From Chiua virens (Eukaryota; Basidiomycota; Agaricomycetes; Boletales; Boletaceae), in contig JAHNUO010000012.1 of the NCBI GenBank assembly GCA_019787685.1, positions 248,001-312,000 of the forward strand: DNA of 64,000 nucleotides, in the 5' to 3' direction. Shown here piece by piece: positions 11,671 to 24,682 of the stretch (the stretch's first letter is position 1; each line of letters begins with the position of its first letter). The position numbers were made by a program, and so were the translations under genes. The notes beneath the pieces were generated by a model. That model saw only the letters and a list, made by a program, of their open reading frames with translations, did no database searches and was not told where the DNA came from.

Positions 11671-13672
11671 ATGTCGTCTACCCTCATCCTCAAAGCAATG
11701 CAGGGTCCGTTGTGCGGGACCCTTGCATCGATGCTGCTATACGGAGTAATCTGCATGCAAGTCTTTTATTATGTGAACAACTATGCCTCATCGGACCGAC
11801 ATGCATTGAAGTGGCTGGTGAGTTCGGATTGTTCTCAGATATCTGAAGCTCATTCACATCGGGAATAGGTGGCGGTTATATGGTATGTAAAACCACTCAC
11901 GTCCGTCGTGGGGCAGACGATTAACGACCGACGCTGACTCGTGCTCGACGATCGTGCTTCGATGACCGCGACATGATCCATTGCCACAGGGTCCTAGAAT
12001 CCATCCATACGTTCCTTTCGATCCACTTCATTCAATATTATTTGATCCTGCACTTCGACGACCCAAAGCACTGAGTCATGTCGTGTGGTAAGTATACTTC
12101 GCACCACCCAGCCCTGCCGTCTCCGCCACACTAGGCTAACTTTAATCAGGTCTATGGGGGCAAGTAATAATACCAGTGGCATCAAACCCAAGTGTGATTC
12201 CTGACACCCCCTTCATCGTGCAGGCTACGTATATCAGTGGGGTGAGCATCGAGAACTTTTCTAAAAAGAAACCTCGCTGATGATCGAGCATAGTTCATCG
12301 TAGCTTGTGTGGTTGACCTGTACGCTCAGCGACAATGGCTCTCGAATAATATTGACGTTGATTTCGCGCAGGTTCCTCGTATGGCGCATCTGGAAATGTA
12401 AGCCCACGTTCTTTTGAACGTTTAGTGAGGCTGCGATCAGGATGCTAACGGGTTGATCTCTCGATGATCATCAAGTGAGCAACCAGGTCTTGATATCCAT
12501 CTTTCTCGTACGTTCTCTTCAACTTGATTTTGCCGCCGCTCCATATGACCTGGGGATCAGGCTCTTCTTGCAACTGTTCGGACAGGTACTACTTCTGTCC
12601 CCCTTCCTCGTCTCCTTCGGAATCGTAGTGATTTCCTTTTTCTTACACTTACTAGGCGTCGGCATCGGAAATGCCGTGCTTGGGTGAGGACCCAACCCTT
12701 CAAAAACTCGCTTCCAACTTCCTGACGCTCGTTCTCAAAGATTCGAGTTCACGGAGGTCGCGGTGTTTCTTGCCAAAGTTCATGTCAGTCCGTGCATGCG
12801 TCAGTTCCTACTCTGTGCTGATCTGATCCTATGTAACCAGCCTACGATGGTCGCGGGTTGGACTCTGTCTGCATTTGCGGATAGTCTCATCGCAGTCATG
12901 CTTTGCTATTACCTCCACAAACAACGCAGCGGGATGGCAAGGTAAGTTTTATCCGTGTTCAAACCCACATATTCATCCGCATGGACTGTTAACCATTTCT
13001 GTTTCTTCAGGACGGATCGCGTCATCAAGACGTTAGTGGTGTACACGATCAACACCGGCGCATTGACATCGTAACCATCTTCGGCTCTTTGCCGTGTTCT
13101 CACTGATGAATGATTTACCACAACAGGCTGTTTGCAATTCTGGTCATCATCACGGTGGGTCCCTGTTTTCCTGTCTCGTTTTCAAGGCCCCTCCTGATTC
13201 GTGCGCTCGTAGTTCTTGACGCTCAAAGGCACCATGGATTTCACTGCCTTTGTGCAAGTACAGAGTAAACGTGCGTCCCCTCGCTAAGAGAATCTACTGA
13301 CACTACCGCTCACGCACTGGCAGTCTACGCCATATCCCTCTTTGCATCGTGCGTCACAATGTCATACATCACCTCATACTGGACATTTCCTGATGCGGCA
13401 CCCGACAGGTTGAACGCACGAAAGAGCAATGCAAACAACATGAACGGAAACCTCCCACCGGTCTGTCGCTGCATGAAACCACTGACGTCAAACCCGCCAC
13501 AGGACGGGCTCTCCCAGTCTGTGAGTGTCGTTTGGCGCGCTTGGGAGTCGTTTACGGAGCTTTGATCTACCGGTAGCAAGCTGCCATTCAGATCCAACGC
13601 GAAGTGGACGTCGAGGTGCACCGACAGCTTAGTACCACATCGAGCATTCCGACCATGAAACTGGACGTGTGA
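11671..13672 (+). CDS. DUF6534 multi-pass membrane protein
   Basis: Agaricomycete-specific seven-helix membrane protein of unknown function, a family greatly expanded in mushrooms. The first exon reads MSSTLILKAMQGPLCGTLAS, then MLLYGVICMQVFYYVNNY. Further exons give VLESIHTFLSIHFIQYYLI, LWGQVIIPVASNPSVIPD, FLVWRIWK, FEFTEVAVFLAKVH, GWTLSAFADSLIAVMLCYY, RVIKTLVVYTINTGALTS and LFAILVIIT. The family-typical C-terminal signature is FTAFVQVQSK, VYAISLFAS, LNARKS. The tail ends SIPTMKLDV at 13672. About twelve introns are needed and phases agree throughout. Length (about 310 residues) and helix layout fit DUF6534, which has been compared with G-protein-coupled receptors, but no ligand or coupling is known. 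Confidence 0.82.
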
Positions 13673-14421
13673 TGTACGAGCGGGACCCGCTCGGGAGATT
13701 CTTGGGTTCGCGGGGTCCGTCTCCACCGGTAGCCTGATATATCTCAACTTTTTTGTTCCTCCAACCCTCTGATACGCGAAACCACTCTCGCTTACACAGA
13801 TGGTGAGCTTGTGGTATTGATGTTATTAAATTATCCTGTTTTTCTTAGTTGTCCCGTGTATGTATGAGATGTTATGTATTATTGGAAATGTATGGCTATT
13901 TCGGGCTCCACTCGAAGACACCCTGTGCTTCTATAGAGATCTCACCGGATCCGAGATGCTTGTGAACATCATCGAAATAGTTGTCATACGGTATTCAGAC
14001 AGGTGCCAACGCCAGCGAAGAACTACAGCCGGTCGCTTAAACTTGAACGACTTGTCAAGGTAGCCGTCAAACGGTTGGGATTAGCACACCCTACCAATCG
14101 AGACCCTATTAAAGGCGAGCTAAGTAGTTCAACACGTCAAGCTAAAAGAAAGAGGAAAAAAGATTTAAGCGCACACATGCAAATTGATTAATACGTAGCG
14201 CAGCAACAAAACCACAGCGAAAGAAAGATGACGTTGATAAGGAGAGCAACGCAATGCAGGGAAGTCTGTTGCCGTACAAGTAAAAAAGATGCAAAAATGG
14301 AAACGAGGCGTTTAGGAGCAGTACAAGAATGGGGGTTTACTTGGACAAAGAGATCGCTATTGTACACATACGCACATCGTGAAAATGGTATTGAAGCTAG
14401 CAAGACAGATCGAATCATCAT
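13673..14421. other. Intergenic, converging 3' ends
   Basis: The 749 bp lie between the stop of the DUF6534 gene and the stop of NAP1, which converge here. I see no gene. Confidence 0.5.
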
Positions 14422-15907
14422 CTACTGGTTTTTGCATTCTTCGGGGTTGACATTGCCTGCGCCGGTGCCCCCACGACCCTTGGGAGGTCCACGCCTTCTT
14501 GCGGGGGGCTCATTGTCCGAGTCAGAGTCCTGGAAAAATTTGGAGCTGAGGTCTGCAGGTCAAGGATCGCGCGGCTAGAGAATCATACATCGTCGTCGAA
14601 CTGGTCTTCGTCATCTTCATCAAGGTCATCAAAATCATCGTCTTCATCCAGCATGTCATACTCGAGAGCTTTGCCAGTGAAATAGTCAATGGCACGAGGA
14701 ATGACCTTTGTGGGCCAGATGAGCTCGGAGCCGTAGGACAGACAAAGTATCACACCTTCTCCTTCAGATCTTCGCCGATCTGGTAATCCATCTCCAATTT
14801 TTCTTCGAGTTCCTCAAGGATCCTCGTCATCAAACCCTTCATCCTCCGTGGGGGGAATGGGAGGAGAAAAAAAGTTGAAGAAGGAGTCGGTCGGCTTTGC
14901 TTTGCGAACCAAGCGGGTTCGGTTAGTATCTGACCGGTCATGTCGTTAGCGAGTTGTCCGTGTCAATCGGTGAAAGAATCCGACTTTTATTCCGCTGCTT
15001 TTTGATCTCGAACTCCTTGGTTAGGTCTTTGTCCTCCTTCCACTTGATCTCAGTACCGATCGCGCGGTCATAGACGAAATCCCCAGAGTATCCCACTTCT
15101 TCCTGATAGAGGTAAGTCTTGTCCAGCACCTCGTTCTCAAAGTATTCGTTGGGGCTAAAATAGAAGCTGATCTTGAAACCGGGCTTGGGTTCGTCGCTAG
15201 GAAGGTAAGAGAGACGGATATCGGTAAGGTGTTTGAGAGCACCGGCATCGCGGTCGGTGATAAGATCTGAAATGCCGATGTGATTGCGAAGGGCAGTAAA
15301 CCAGAATTCTGGGATTGCGGCGGGGCCGGTGGGAGGATCCTTGGCGAGTGGCGTGTAGTCCTCATCGTCCTTGATCGACGACTGGATTCCAGAATCCATC
15401 TCCTCCGCCGTGGGCGCGGACGAGCCAGAGATGATCGCATTTCGTCGCTCATAAAGAGGCCTTTGAAGTTCGAGGTACTAAGAATGATAAACGACGAATA
15501 AGCGATTTGATCGCGCATACAGAGAGCGATAAAACAAAGAGACTGTGGCGTACTTTCTTCTCGAGCTCCAAACACTCGCGTTTGTACTGATTTTGCAGTT
15601 CGTTCTGCTTGACCTGAACTCCTTTTAAGGCCTCGACGCTCTTTTTGACTTCGACCGGGAGGCTCTCGATATAACCAGAGCTTTTCCCGACAAGATCGGA
15701 TAGACGATTTTGGACCAACCCAAGCATTGCAGACTGGGCACCGGGTGGAAGGGCACCATCGCCATCATCTTCTTGCTCATTATCTTCAGAGATGTCGGGG
15801 ACGGTTGGACGCGACAATCCCTGAGCAATCGGTGCTTGATTCAAAGGTGTATTCTGCGGTGTCGGCGCGGTTATATCACCATGAGCAATAGGGAGGTTAG
15901 AAGACAT
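14422..15907 (-). CDS. NAP1: Nucleosome assembly protein NAP1 (histone chaperone)
   Basis: Shuttling H2A-H2B chaperone. It starts MSSNLPIAHGDITAP. The first exon ends in the dimerisation coiled coil (YIESLPVEVKKSVEALKGVQ, CLELEKK). The earmuff/NAP core follows: GPAAIPEFWFTALRNH, DRDAGALKHLTDIRLSYL, GFKISFYFSPNEYFENEVL, GTEIKWKEDKDLT. Next are the FFSPPIPP segment and DYQIGEDLKEKVIPRAIDYF. The protein ends with an acidic tract (DEDDDFDDLDEDDEDQFDDD) and a basic Gly-rich tail, stop at 14422. One extra base at about 14816 separates DDEDP from EELEEKLEM; otherwise it matches the family over its full length. The ATG at 15907 is preferred because upstream codons are low-complexity. Confidence 0.95.
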
Positions 15908-16953
15908 GATGGCAACAAAGAAGAAGAAAAAAAAGTAAAAAAAAGCTACACTTTGAGCGGATTGGCCTGCAATCAGCAAGTGTGCACAAAAGGAAGTCAG
16001 AGCGGAGTTTCGGGCAGTGCCGATGTTGCTAAGCCACTCCAACCTCTAACCTACAGCATAATTAGGCCGAGCTCGTCGCAGTGATTAGTGCAATTGAACG
16101 GGAGCAAAAGACGATGCAGAATGCCGTGCTTTGACATCGTGGGGATGATCCCATCGAAAGCGGGGAATTCAGAGAGACGTCGTCGATTGAACGCCGTGGC
16201 GGGAACCCATCGCACGACGGGGACTTGATTTATCGTTCCCGGTCAACTTGTCCTGACACGTGCAATCCCCTGCAACATCCACTGTGCGACGTTCCATCTG
16301 GATATGTCCTAGCTCCAATTCAACGAATCACACTCAGGCTTGTCCGGTCGGAAGCAACGCCACCGAACTTTATTTTCTCCCAGCATGCTTCGGACGCGGT
16401 GTCGCTTGTGCTCATGGGATCCTGGGCCATGTGTACCTTTCTCGAATATGGAAATCCATCTGGTCTCCACGCTGTCAACGATGGGGGACTCATTGCAGCG
16501 CTCCGGTGGAAAATTTAGAACAAATAGATCTCTCGCTTGCTTGTTTCCGGCCCGGGTGTGGGGTACTGTGAAAACTTACTGCATCTCTTAAGTCAACTAA
16601 TTCGCGGGTCAATCAACGCAGTCCGGAACATCTCCGCCAATTCAATTCGAAACATGCAGTCCTACAGAAACGTTGCGTGAGTAAGATTTACGACGCACAC
16701 GCTTTACGCCACAGAACGTCTGATCAGAACACACATTTATCCTCTAAATCAAGGGACATCATGATGGTCCAATTGTAATTTCCCAGTGATATTACAATAA
16801 AACCTGACAAAGAGATTGAGATTACGAGACCGGTAACGGAAATCAGGGTAACCATATTGTAATCAAAAAAATGACCGAGTCGAATAGCACTATTAAACGG
16901 ATCTTGCCCAGTGACCGACCGTGAACAAGGACCATCAAATACCAACTCGTAGT
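15908..16953. other. Intergenic, no gene seen
   Basis: About 1 kb upstream of NAP1 and downstream of the ATO-type transporter. Open stretches around 16225-16570 (+) overlap in three frames and show no family motif. A T/A-rich run just upstream of NAP1 may be part of its promoter. Confidence 0.4.
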
Positions 16954-17910
16954 CTAAAGCATGCGCTCCTGACTGATGCCACCCAAGGGAAGACCAAACC
17001 AGCTCTCGCCCTTGACCAGCAATTCGCTGAGACCACAGTAGTATGCAATCCACGCCGTCAAGATACCGAGTGCACCACCAGCCTTCGCGAATGTAGCCTC
17101 TCCGGACCATTCGGCAATCGCAAGCATCAGGAATGTCAGAGCCAGGCAGAAGAACAGAGAGATGAACGCGATATTCTTTCGCAGAGCACCAATACTAGGC
17201 GAACATTTCAGTGACGTGTGCACCAGCTTGTAAACGGTACTCACAGGAACAAGGTAGTCAGGACAAACCATGTGATCAGGTAAATACCGAGTGCTTGAGC
17301 CAGCTCATTATCAGAGGTATAAGCCGCGGTAATGCCACTGCCTGGAATCAAAATGGTTGCGTATGACATCCAGAATGCACCGTAAGAAGTGAACGCTGGG
17401 ATAACAATGAGCCCAATTTACAAACATGATTACAGAGCCAAGGAGAAAATAAACAGAAAACATGATCCGTAACACAGTCCGCAAATCACATGATCACCAA
17501 AAATGAGGTGACCATGACGTTCAAGTGGAGATGGGGATCACGGAGGCAATCAAAATGAATCCAACGTACCTGTCGCCCCCAAAACATTACCGCGAGGGAA
17601 CTCCCACATTCCCGCCAGGAACTGGGCAAGACCGCCAGTGAAGCAGGCCATGCCGACGACAACGTTAGGGGTGTGGATGTTTCTTGCATTTACATTGTAC
17701 AGGGAAAGAATGAACGTGGTTGATGCGAACGAGAACAGACCACTATGGGTACAGGGTTAGGCATCGGGGATGGACGGCGTGCAAGCCAGGCAGGACGTAC
17801 AGCGCACCAGGGTTGGCGATCTTGGTTGGTCGTGGCGCAAAGTTGACTTGCCTATCGTAGTTTTGAACAAACTGGGTTTGAGAAGTCTGGGCTTTCTCGG
17901 CATCGGACAT
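16954..17910 (-). CDS. GPR1/FUN34/YaaH-family acetate (ammonium) transporter
   Basis: Six-helix plasma-membrane transporter of the AceTr family (yeast Ato/Ady2, Y. lipolytica Gpr1), which moves acetate and other short carboxylates. It starts MSDAEKAQTSQTQFVQ. The family motif NPGALGLFSFASTTF (variant of NPAPLGL) follows, then HTPNVVVGMACFTGGLAQFL, AGMWEFPRGNVLGAT, AFTSYGAFWMSYATILIP, YLITWFVLTTLFL, LTFLMLAIAEWSG and a C-terminal YYCGLSELL with GLPLGGISQERML. Four or five short introns; no frame breaks. In yeast such genes are glucose-repressed and acetate-induced; nothing in the sequence tests that here. Confidence 0.94.
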
Positions 17911-20900
17911 GGTGGTATTTCAGAGAGAGTGGGGAGATATACTGGAAGGAGACGAAAAGTGAAAAGTTGAAAATTGGGGAAGAATTCGCGTCAGGACCTT
18001 TTATCCATGCAGACACAGCTGCCGAAAGGATGACGGCGAAATGAATGCTGACACAGCAATCCAATTTGGAGGTGAATGATGCCGCTAGAAGCAGATTTAG
18101 GTAACCAGACCAAACCTGACTCGGCGCCAATGGCTATCCGTGTTGACCAGGTTGACCGGTTGCGGTGCTGTGTCTGGAATGCGCCTAGTAAGAAGGTAAA
18201 CTTGATCGTTTCAACTTGAAGAGAGGCCATATGGAATAATTTGTTCACCGTTCTGTGCTGGCAAGTCGAGTCTTAACCGACAAGATGATGACCAATCCAA
18301 TGCCATCCCTGGTTGCCTACATACCAAAAAGTGGATACTCGTGACGTGGTCGTGACGCAATCTATCGTGCCTTTGAAAGAAAATTTAAATATTGCCACGA
18401 GACCTCCCAATGGTGCGGACATAGTCCCCTGAATCCACCTGTTAAACGAAGCAACTGGACCGTGACTTGCTAAGCGAATCAAAACATTGACATGGAGTCC
18501 CAACGTGTACAGTGAATTTAAAATGTGCATGAAAATACAACAAATCATCTTCTCGAATTACGTATCCAATCCAGCGGCAAACCAAAAGCGTCTGTCGTCC
18601 GATTCTCATGCAATCTCCACTTTGGCCACGGCGCCGCGCTCCTGGTAGGTACGCGGATCCTGAGATGCTGACAGAGACACTGCCATATCACACTGCCGCA
18701 TATCACACGTTTGGAGCTGTTAACGTGTTGTTGGCGGGCCTAGGCGACAGACCGACTCACAGGCAGGGCGCAATGCTCGATAATCGATATTGAAGTAAAA
18801 CGCGCTAAAGTCTCACAATCATGTCTTCACACATGCGTATGCTGCTTGGACCACGCTAACCCCATTTTGACAAGGACGACTTGCCGCATCTCGTCTTCGG
18901 GTGCAAGAGGTTTTTCCCAGTCCCTAGACTCGGAATTTGAAATAATATTAATGCCGATTCTTCCCCCAAACTCTACTTGTTGGATTTTCACTTTTTGTCT
19001 TCCTGTATCACCTCCTGCCTTGTCGGAGGTCCGCTGTATATTTGGTATTTGGTTCCGTTCAACTTCATGCTGGGTTAACGTCGTTGCTGTTCCACATTTT
19101 CAGTCTTTCGTTCAGTACTCAGAAGTTAGAACCAACTCAGATTGCGATGGAACGCAGAAGTTGCTGTGCTTCCATGCTCTCTAGGATTCGGCACCGACCT
19201 GGAAGTCACATTTCAAACGCAAGATGCTCTTCACGTTCCTGGTAAGATCCCGCGCTCGCCGCCCCGCTGATGTCGTCTTTTACAACTCGACATCCATTTC
19301 GAATGTCGCGATTTGACGAGTCGCAATTGTTTCAGCCACCTTGGCATTTACCGTAACGTCGCTGCGCGCCATCTACGTATTGCATCCTGGCAGCCTCTGA
19401 TATAGGAAGAGTACGTGAATTTGGCGCTACGGTCCGGACGTGCGACACTAGCATCATACTTCCACAAAGTGAGTTGGTATCTCTCGCCCATCTTTGTTCC
19501 CCATCCTTCTTCTATGATTATCACGGAGTTTCTCCCGCTGCTTCTATCGCTCCTACGTGTTTGATGTGTTCCACTCAGACATGCTTCCATTTCTGCTCCG
19601 AGATGACCTGAGGATTTCCGTTTGCCGTCTGCTTCTGGTTCGGACGAAGGATAACTGACAGTTCAAAGGTGTTCTTTTCTTCCATCTTGTTCGAATTTCG
19701 CATATGTTTCATGTGTTGTGGAAGGTCGATCGCAGAAGTTTCAGTAGTCCAGCGGTTTGCGAGACACCACCGAATCAATACTCCGACGATTCAGACACGG
19801 AGAGTTGCTCGTAGATCACGGCGGGAGACACGAACAATGTAGCATTGCTTATATGTGAGTACTATAACAATAAATCCCGCTCTAATAACCGAAGAAGTTG
19901 GACGTGACGTGCGCGTGCCGTCAGTGCCACCATCCCGATGAGCTCATGGGAAGTCGTGAAAGCAATAATGGTAAGTATGCTGTATAGGTGATGCTCATGC
20001 GAAAATGATGGTTTCTATACGATTTTTCGACATCAAACCCTTCCCGGCCTTCCGGCGTTCGTTCAAACTCTGAGTATGCGAGTACGCGATCATACGTCCT
20101 CCGGGTAATTCGGACCGAACGCCCATCATGGCCATCGAGTAACACTTGGTGAACTACAAGTACTAGGATACAATTTTCATATAGTATGGGCGGCAACTTG
20201 GCGATTGAACACTTGCATTTATACTTTCGGGGATGTTGATGACGAACAGAGAAGTTACCGGGAAACTCGCAACTCGTGAACTTCTCAATGGATGAGCCTC
20301 CCAGGGTTTACATGTTCAGCGCCCAGATCAAGTTGTTTTACGCGTACGTCGGTTTCCATGCACGCATTTCGGGTCCAACCAGCGCCTGCAATATTGCAAT
20401 GTGGCGCAAGAAAACTAGAAGACGAACATCTCGAAATTGAATGTACAACTACGGTATCTTAATGTCGCGAATAAGTGGGCAAAGCGTTGGTGCTACAAAT
20501 GGTATCACGGAACCATACTCAGAATCCATTGGTAACTAATACGTACAAACGGGAAACGGGAGAATTCGCAATTCAGAACCTAACCTACCACTGAATCGGA
20601 TCGGTGCTAGCGGAAATTATTTGTGTTACTATAGCTTGCACGGAACTGATCGCTGGCATTTGCCCTCGCCTCCTTCATGATGTAGTATGGCGAACGACCC
20701 ACGTCAGGTGCGTGCGATTGATATACTAGTAGCTGCCAGTAGTGTCCCTATATTGCTTGAGAAATGTGGGAACGATGTCGAGGAGGTACTCTGCCGCAGT
20801 CATGACTCATGATCCTATGAAGAGACGGAGGAAATAGTACCAGGTAATATTTTCATTTCCATCTATCTTCCTGTCACAAGTCGAGGACAGAGAAAACCAT

Positions 20901-21600
20901 CAATGTTCTTCTCATTTTGCTCCGAGACATCCATTTAACATGTAAACCAAAAATTGAAGCTTCTATCATGGCCTGGGAAACTCATCCTCTCAGACTACTG
21001 CAGGTCCCACGAAAAATAAAACGAAATAGAAGATCTGTGAGATCTCTCGTTCAACCTACCAAGTTCCAACTAAATAACTGCCCACCTGTGACCTTGATAT
21101 CTTCCACATATTGTTCACAAACCTTAGGCTTGAAAAAGAAGGTATGAATGTTCTAGCACGATGGCTGGAGTAATATGAAACCATACCAGTGCATTGGGCC
21201 AGCGAAATGTTTCCCGGGTAATTTTCCCGGGATGAAGGGAATCAAGGCAAAGACGACCCAGCATGGTACCCCTCAAAGCGTGGGGCTACTAGTCCAACAC
21301 TGGAACATAGATCAAAACATCATTCACGTGGGGCTATGGAAGTGAACTTTGTTCATCATGATGCATCACATGCACACGGCCCACCGACTGCATGAGGTAA
21401 CTTGGAGTTGACCGGAACCAAGCAAGTACCGACTGCACGGTATGCAGAGGCACAATATCATTCTTACCCTCCCATGCAGCCCGAATTGAAGCAAAAATCA
21501 CGAGCAACTTGAAAGCCCATAGTGTGGCGCCATTGGCAGAGCCTGCAAAGGTTGTAACCACCCAGGACACCTGCGCAGTCTCCGACCACGTTGCGAATCT
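17911..21600. other. Gene-free 3.7-kb stretch
   Basis: Short open stretches occur in all frames but none shows conserved motifs or consistent exon phases. I found no RNA gene or long repeat here. It ends at the pogo-type relic, so it may be old, decayed transposon sequence. Confidence 0.4.
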
Positions 21601-21649
21601 CACCCCTGCAGCTGTGCAGACCCAGTCTATGCCTACATCAATGCCCACC

Positions 21650-22356
21650 CATCCATCACACGGTCTAACATTGCCGAGCACTTCCGCACTCTCCAGAGTG
21701 GCGCTCTTATCCTTATCTTCAATCAGTCCACACTCTCACACAAACCTCGGGAACAGTCAGAGATGCAAGCCCGTGCGAATGACAATCCAAGTGCTCTGTC
21801 ATCCAAGAGACCTCGGATTGTCACGCGGCTTGACGTCGAGCGTGCTCCGATCCTCTGAAAACAAAGGCGAAATGGTTTCAAGGTCAAAGGTTCGAAGATC
21901 AGTGTCAGGTTCCAGACAATGAGCAGCTTCAGGGTGAAAGCTGGGTTCAGGCATTTTGTCGAGCTTACAAGATCCGAATCACGCTGCGACCTCGGGATCC
22001 ACAGCTACAGGAGGAGAAGACCTCATGGACCCTCGCGAAGAAAAGGAGATTAGGCAGAGCCCAGTGAGGGAGCTGAACTGGAGCTGATAAAGCAATTGTT
22101 GCCAAGGTGTGGCACAAGATGGCGGTTGAACACGGCGAGGTGATCGAGGTTGAGAGCGATGATGACGATGATGATACTCCCGAGCCATCGATATCACGTG
22201 CGGAAACTAATGTCGATGTGCGAGCCGTTCGAGTATGCTGTCAAGGAGCACGGTGACATTGAGGACATGTTTGAGCTGCCTCGTATTCTCCACCATTTTC
22301 ATACTGCGCCAGGAGTTCTTGAGACTAAACAGACGTTAGACAGATACATCAAGTAG
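21650..22356 (+). mobile_element. Internally deleted pogo/Tigger-type transposase relic
   Basis: Three blocks of a pogo-superfamily (Tc1/mariner) transposase lie in the right order without the DDE catalytic domain. Block 1 (about 21665-21860) is the N-terminal helix-turn-helix: NIAEHFRTL, FNQSTLSHK, then SSKRPRIVTRLDVERA. Block 2 (about 21870-21990) is the CENP-B-type DNA-binding domain: KWFQGQRFEDQ, VPDNEQLQGESWVQAFCRAY. Block 3 (22120-22356) is the family C-terminus: an acidic EVIEVESDDDDDDTPEPS run, then ETKQTLDRYIK, a PCNA-binding-like (PIP) tail. Stops and frame changes break it; one lies between SISRAET and the next segment near 22205. It cannot encode an active enzyme. Terminal inverted repeats were not found. 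Confidence 0.66.
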
Positions 22357-22879
22357 AGAAAGTCCTATGGCAAGTCGTTTTTTGCAGTCGAGTCGTCGGG
22401 TAAAGTTACCGTGTGAAAAACTGCACATTCCTCATCCAGGATGTCGACTGCAAGTACATGAATCAAGCCAGATTGACGTGGTGTTCCTTATTATGCACAT
22501 ACATATGTAGTATATTTACGCTCTCGTTTGGCTCTCGTCAAATGTGACAGGATAGTACTAAGCTTATTAGTTCAGCAGGCTGCGCAGCGACAGTTCATAT
22601 CCGCCTTCAACAGCTGTCAGCGTCCCGACCCTCAGAATGCCGACACACTGAAACTTCTAGAGGCAGTCACGGTGCTACATGTATATCTGAATCCCTCGAG
22701 TATCGCCCTATTCTACATGCTCTACTGGTACAAAACATCGTATCGTCGGATTTGCGTCAATGCGCCCTAACAAATGCCGATCCAAAATACCGATATCAAA
22801 AGATTATGTCACAAAAGGCAACAGCTTGAAACGGGGGTCCGAACGTTGGTCTCTGTAGTAATTCATGCAAGGGAGAACC
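22357..22879. other. Intergenic, no gene seen
   Basis: 520 bp between the transposase relic and the 3' end of the PIN-like carrier. One open frame (22528-22770, +) has no recognisable motif. Confidence 0.4.
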
Positions 22880-24682
22880 TTAACCAAAGAGGAGACGTAA
22901 TGTGTACGCCGTCAATCCAGTCATGCTGATGAACATGAGAACGTATTGCGGGATGAGGAACACCGAGAAATGCTGCGCATTACCCGTTCCAGAATAGACT
23001 TGCGTCAGGAAAACCTAGAAAGGCAAGCAGGAAAAAACGGGGTTGGGTTATGAGTGACAAACCACTGTGCGTATGGACATCGCCTCACCTGGGTCGTCGC
23101 CGATGGTAAACAAGATAAGAAGCTGCACGAGATGTGACGTTTATCACTAAGGGTGCAACGTAATGAAGCCAGGAAAATATGACGTACATGCATACGAATC
23201 GCAATACATTGTCCTTGGCGTTCAACAACCCGGCTTGGGTCAATCCTTGAGTGATAAGTACCCCAAGAACGGGCATGATAATCATTCGCCCAATGGCCAG
23301 CATGCTGACGGCTCCAAGGGGAAGGGACCGAAAACGTCCGCCAGGGATTTCCATCCTGGCAAGCGCAGAGCCAAGAGTCATTAAACCCAATGGAACTGAG
23401 GCCCCTCCAATGAATGTCGTCGTATTCAGTATGACGGCAAGCGGAGGTTGACCGTCGGGGGCGGGTGGCATAGGCACCCCAGGAACGTCAGGCACAAACA
23501 GGGCCTTGAGCACCGGGACGATAGATATGATGAAACCCAAGACGATGGCAAGGGAACACGGCGTGATGAGCGTTTGAAGGAGTTTGGATGCGATCCGAGC
23601 GAGAGGGTGGCGGAGAGGAGCAATAGGTTCAGTTTCACTCTTCGTCTCCTCCGGCTCGGAAGTATGTGGGATGACTGTCGTCACCTCTGAAACATCCTGG
23701 CGTAAACCAAGGGGCAAAATCGGAGGACTTGACGACGATGTTGTACCCTTCTCGTCATCGTCATTACCGCTCTCATCTCGGGATCGATACAGAACCCCTT
23801 TGAGTGAGACAACGACGCGCTCGATCACTGTGCCAAGGTACTGTTGTTTGATTTTCAGCTGTTCCTGCACGTCCTCGTCGATAACATCCGGACCCTCGAA
23901 ATCCATTGCCACCCAATTCATGCCTCCGAATGAGAAGAGGGTGAGCTAATGGAGAAACATCTGTCACATGACACATAACTCGGATGTCAGACATACACAG
24001 AAAATAAGGTTGAAGACAGATATATAGGCAATCGCCAAGTTTTGATCTGATTCGCCATGGAATGGAGCGGCAGCGGTAAGGCTCATGATAACGGATGTTG
24101 CTGTTTATATCAAGATGATCGGGGAGGGTGCGCAGTCAATCGTTGATCCAGACTCACGAATGTCTCCGACATTGGCCCAACCACCAGCAACGAGGATCCC
24201 ATATCGAAAGCGGTGTGGAACCCAAAATATTTGTTTGATTGTCCACGACATCGCGATACCGATCGCTTCGTACAGTAATGCGATGAATATAAGGGGACCT
24301 GCCAGTGTGCAGAATTTTGGGACGTTGAGCAACCGAATCATAACACAACAAAGTCATCACTTACCGAGGGCGCCGAGATTTGAAGAACTGAAGGCTGGAA
24401 CGATTCTGGAGAACATAAGACTTGGTACGGTGATGTTCTTTTGCGTTGAGCGATCATTGATGTGATGGTGAGCGGTGCGACTTACAAGCATTATTTGCCC
24501 GGCACCGCTAGCTGCCGTAGCGGGTAGTAGGCCCGCTTTCGTGATAATAAAGCCAGCCGCGACACATAGAAACCTGTCTCATGAGATGATCAGTCGGGCC
24601 GGGAAGGAGCTGTCAATCACTGAACATACAGGCGGATGACTGGTTGGACGGACACCCAGATGAGCTCGCCCACGGGAATCAT
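22880..24682 (-). CDS. PIN-like auxin-efflux-carrier-family protein (Mem_trans)
   Basis: About ten-helix carrier of the auxin efflux/ECM3 family, usually placed in internal membranes of fungi. It starts MIPVGELIWVSVQPVIR. Then come FLCVAAGFIITKAGLLPATA, SGAGQIML, VPSLMFSRIVPAF, SSSNLGALG, GPLIFIALLYEAIGIAMSW and VAGGWANVGDI. After NLAIAYISVF and MNWVAMDFEGPDVIDED comes a charged cytosolic loop. The C-terminal half has PCSLAIVLGFIISIVP, FIGGASVPLGLMTLGSALAR, GRMIIMPVLGVLITQGLTQ and a last helix ending AYTLRLLFG at 22880. Roughly eight introns; no frame break seen. The substrate is unknown, and auxin transport should not be assumed. Confidence 0.9.

Noticed and set aside
19348..20196. Zinc-finger-like gene in the 18-21 kb gap.
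   Set aside because: No C2H2 spacing and many stops; the resemblance was only a few His/Arg residues.
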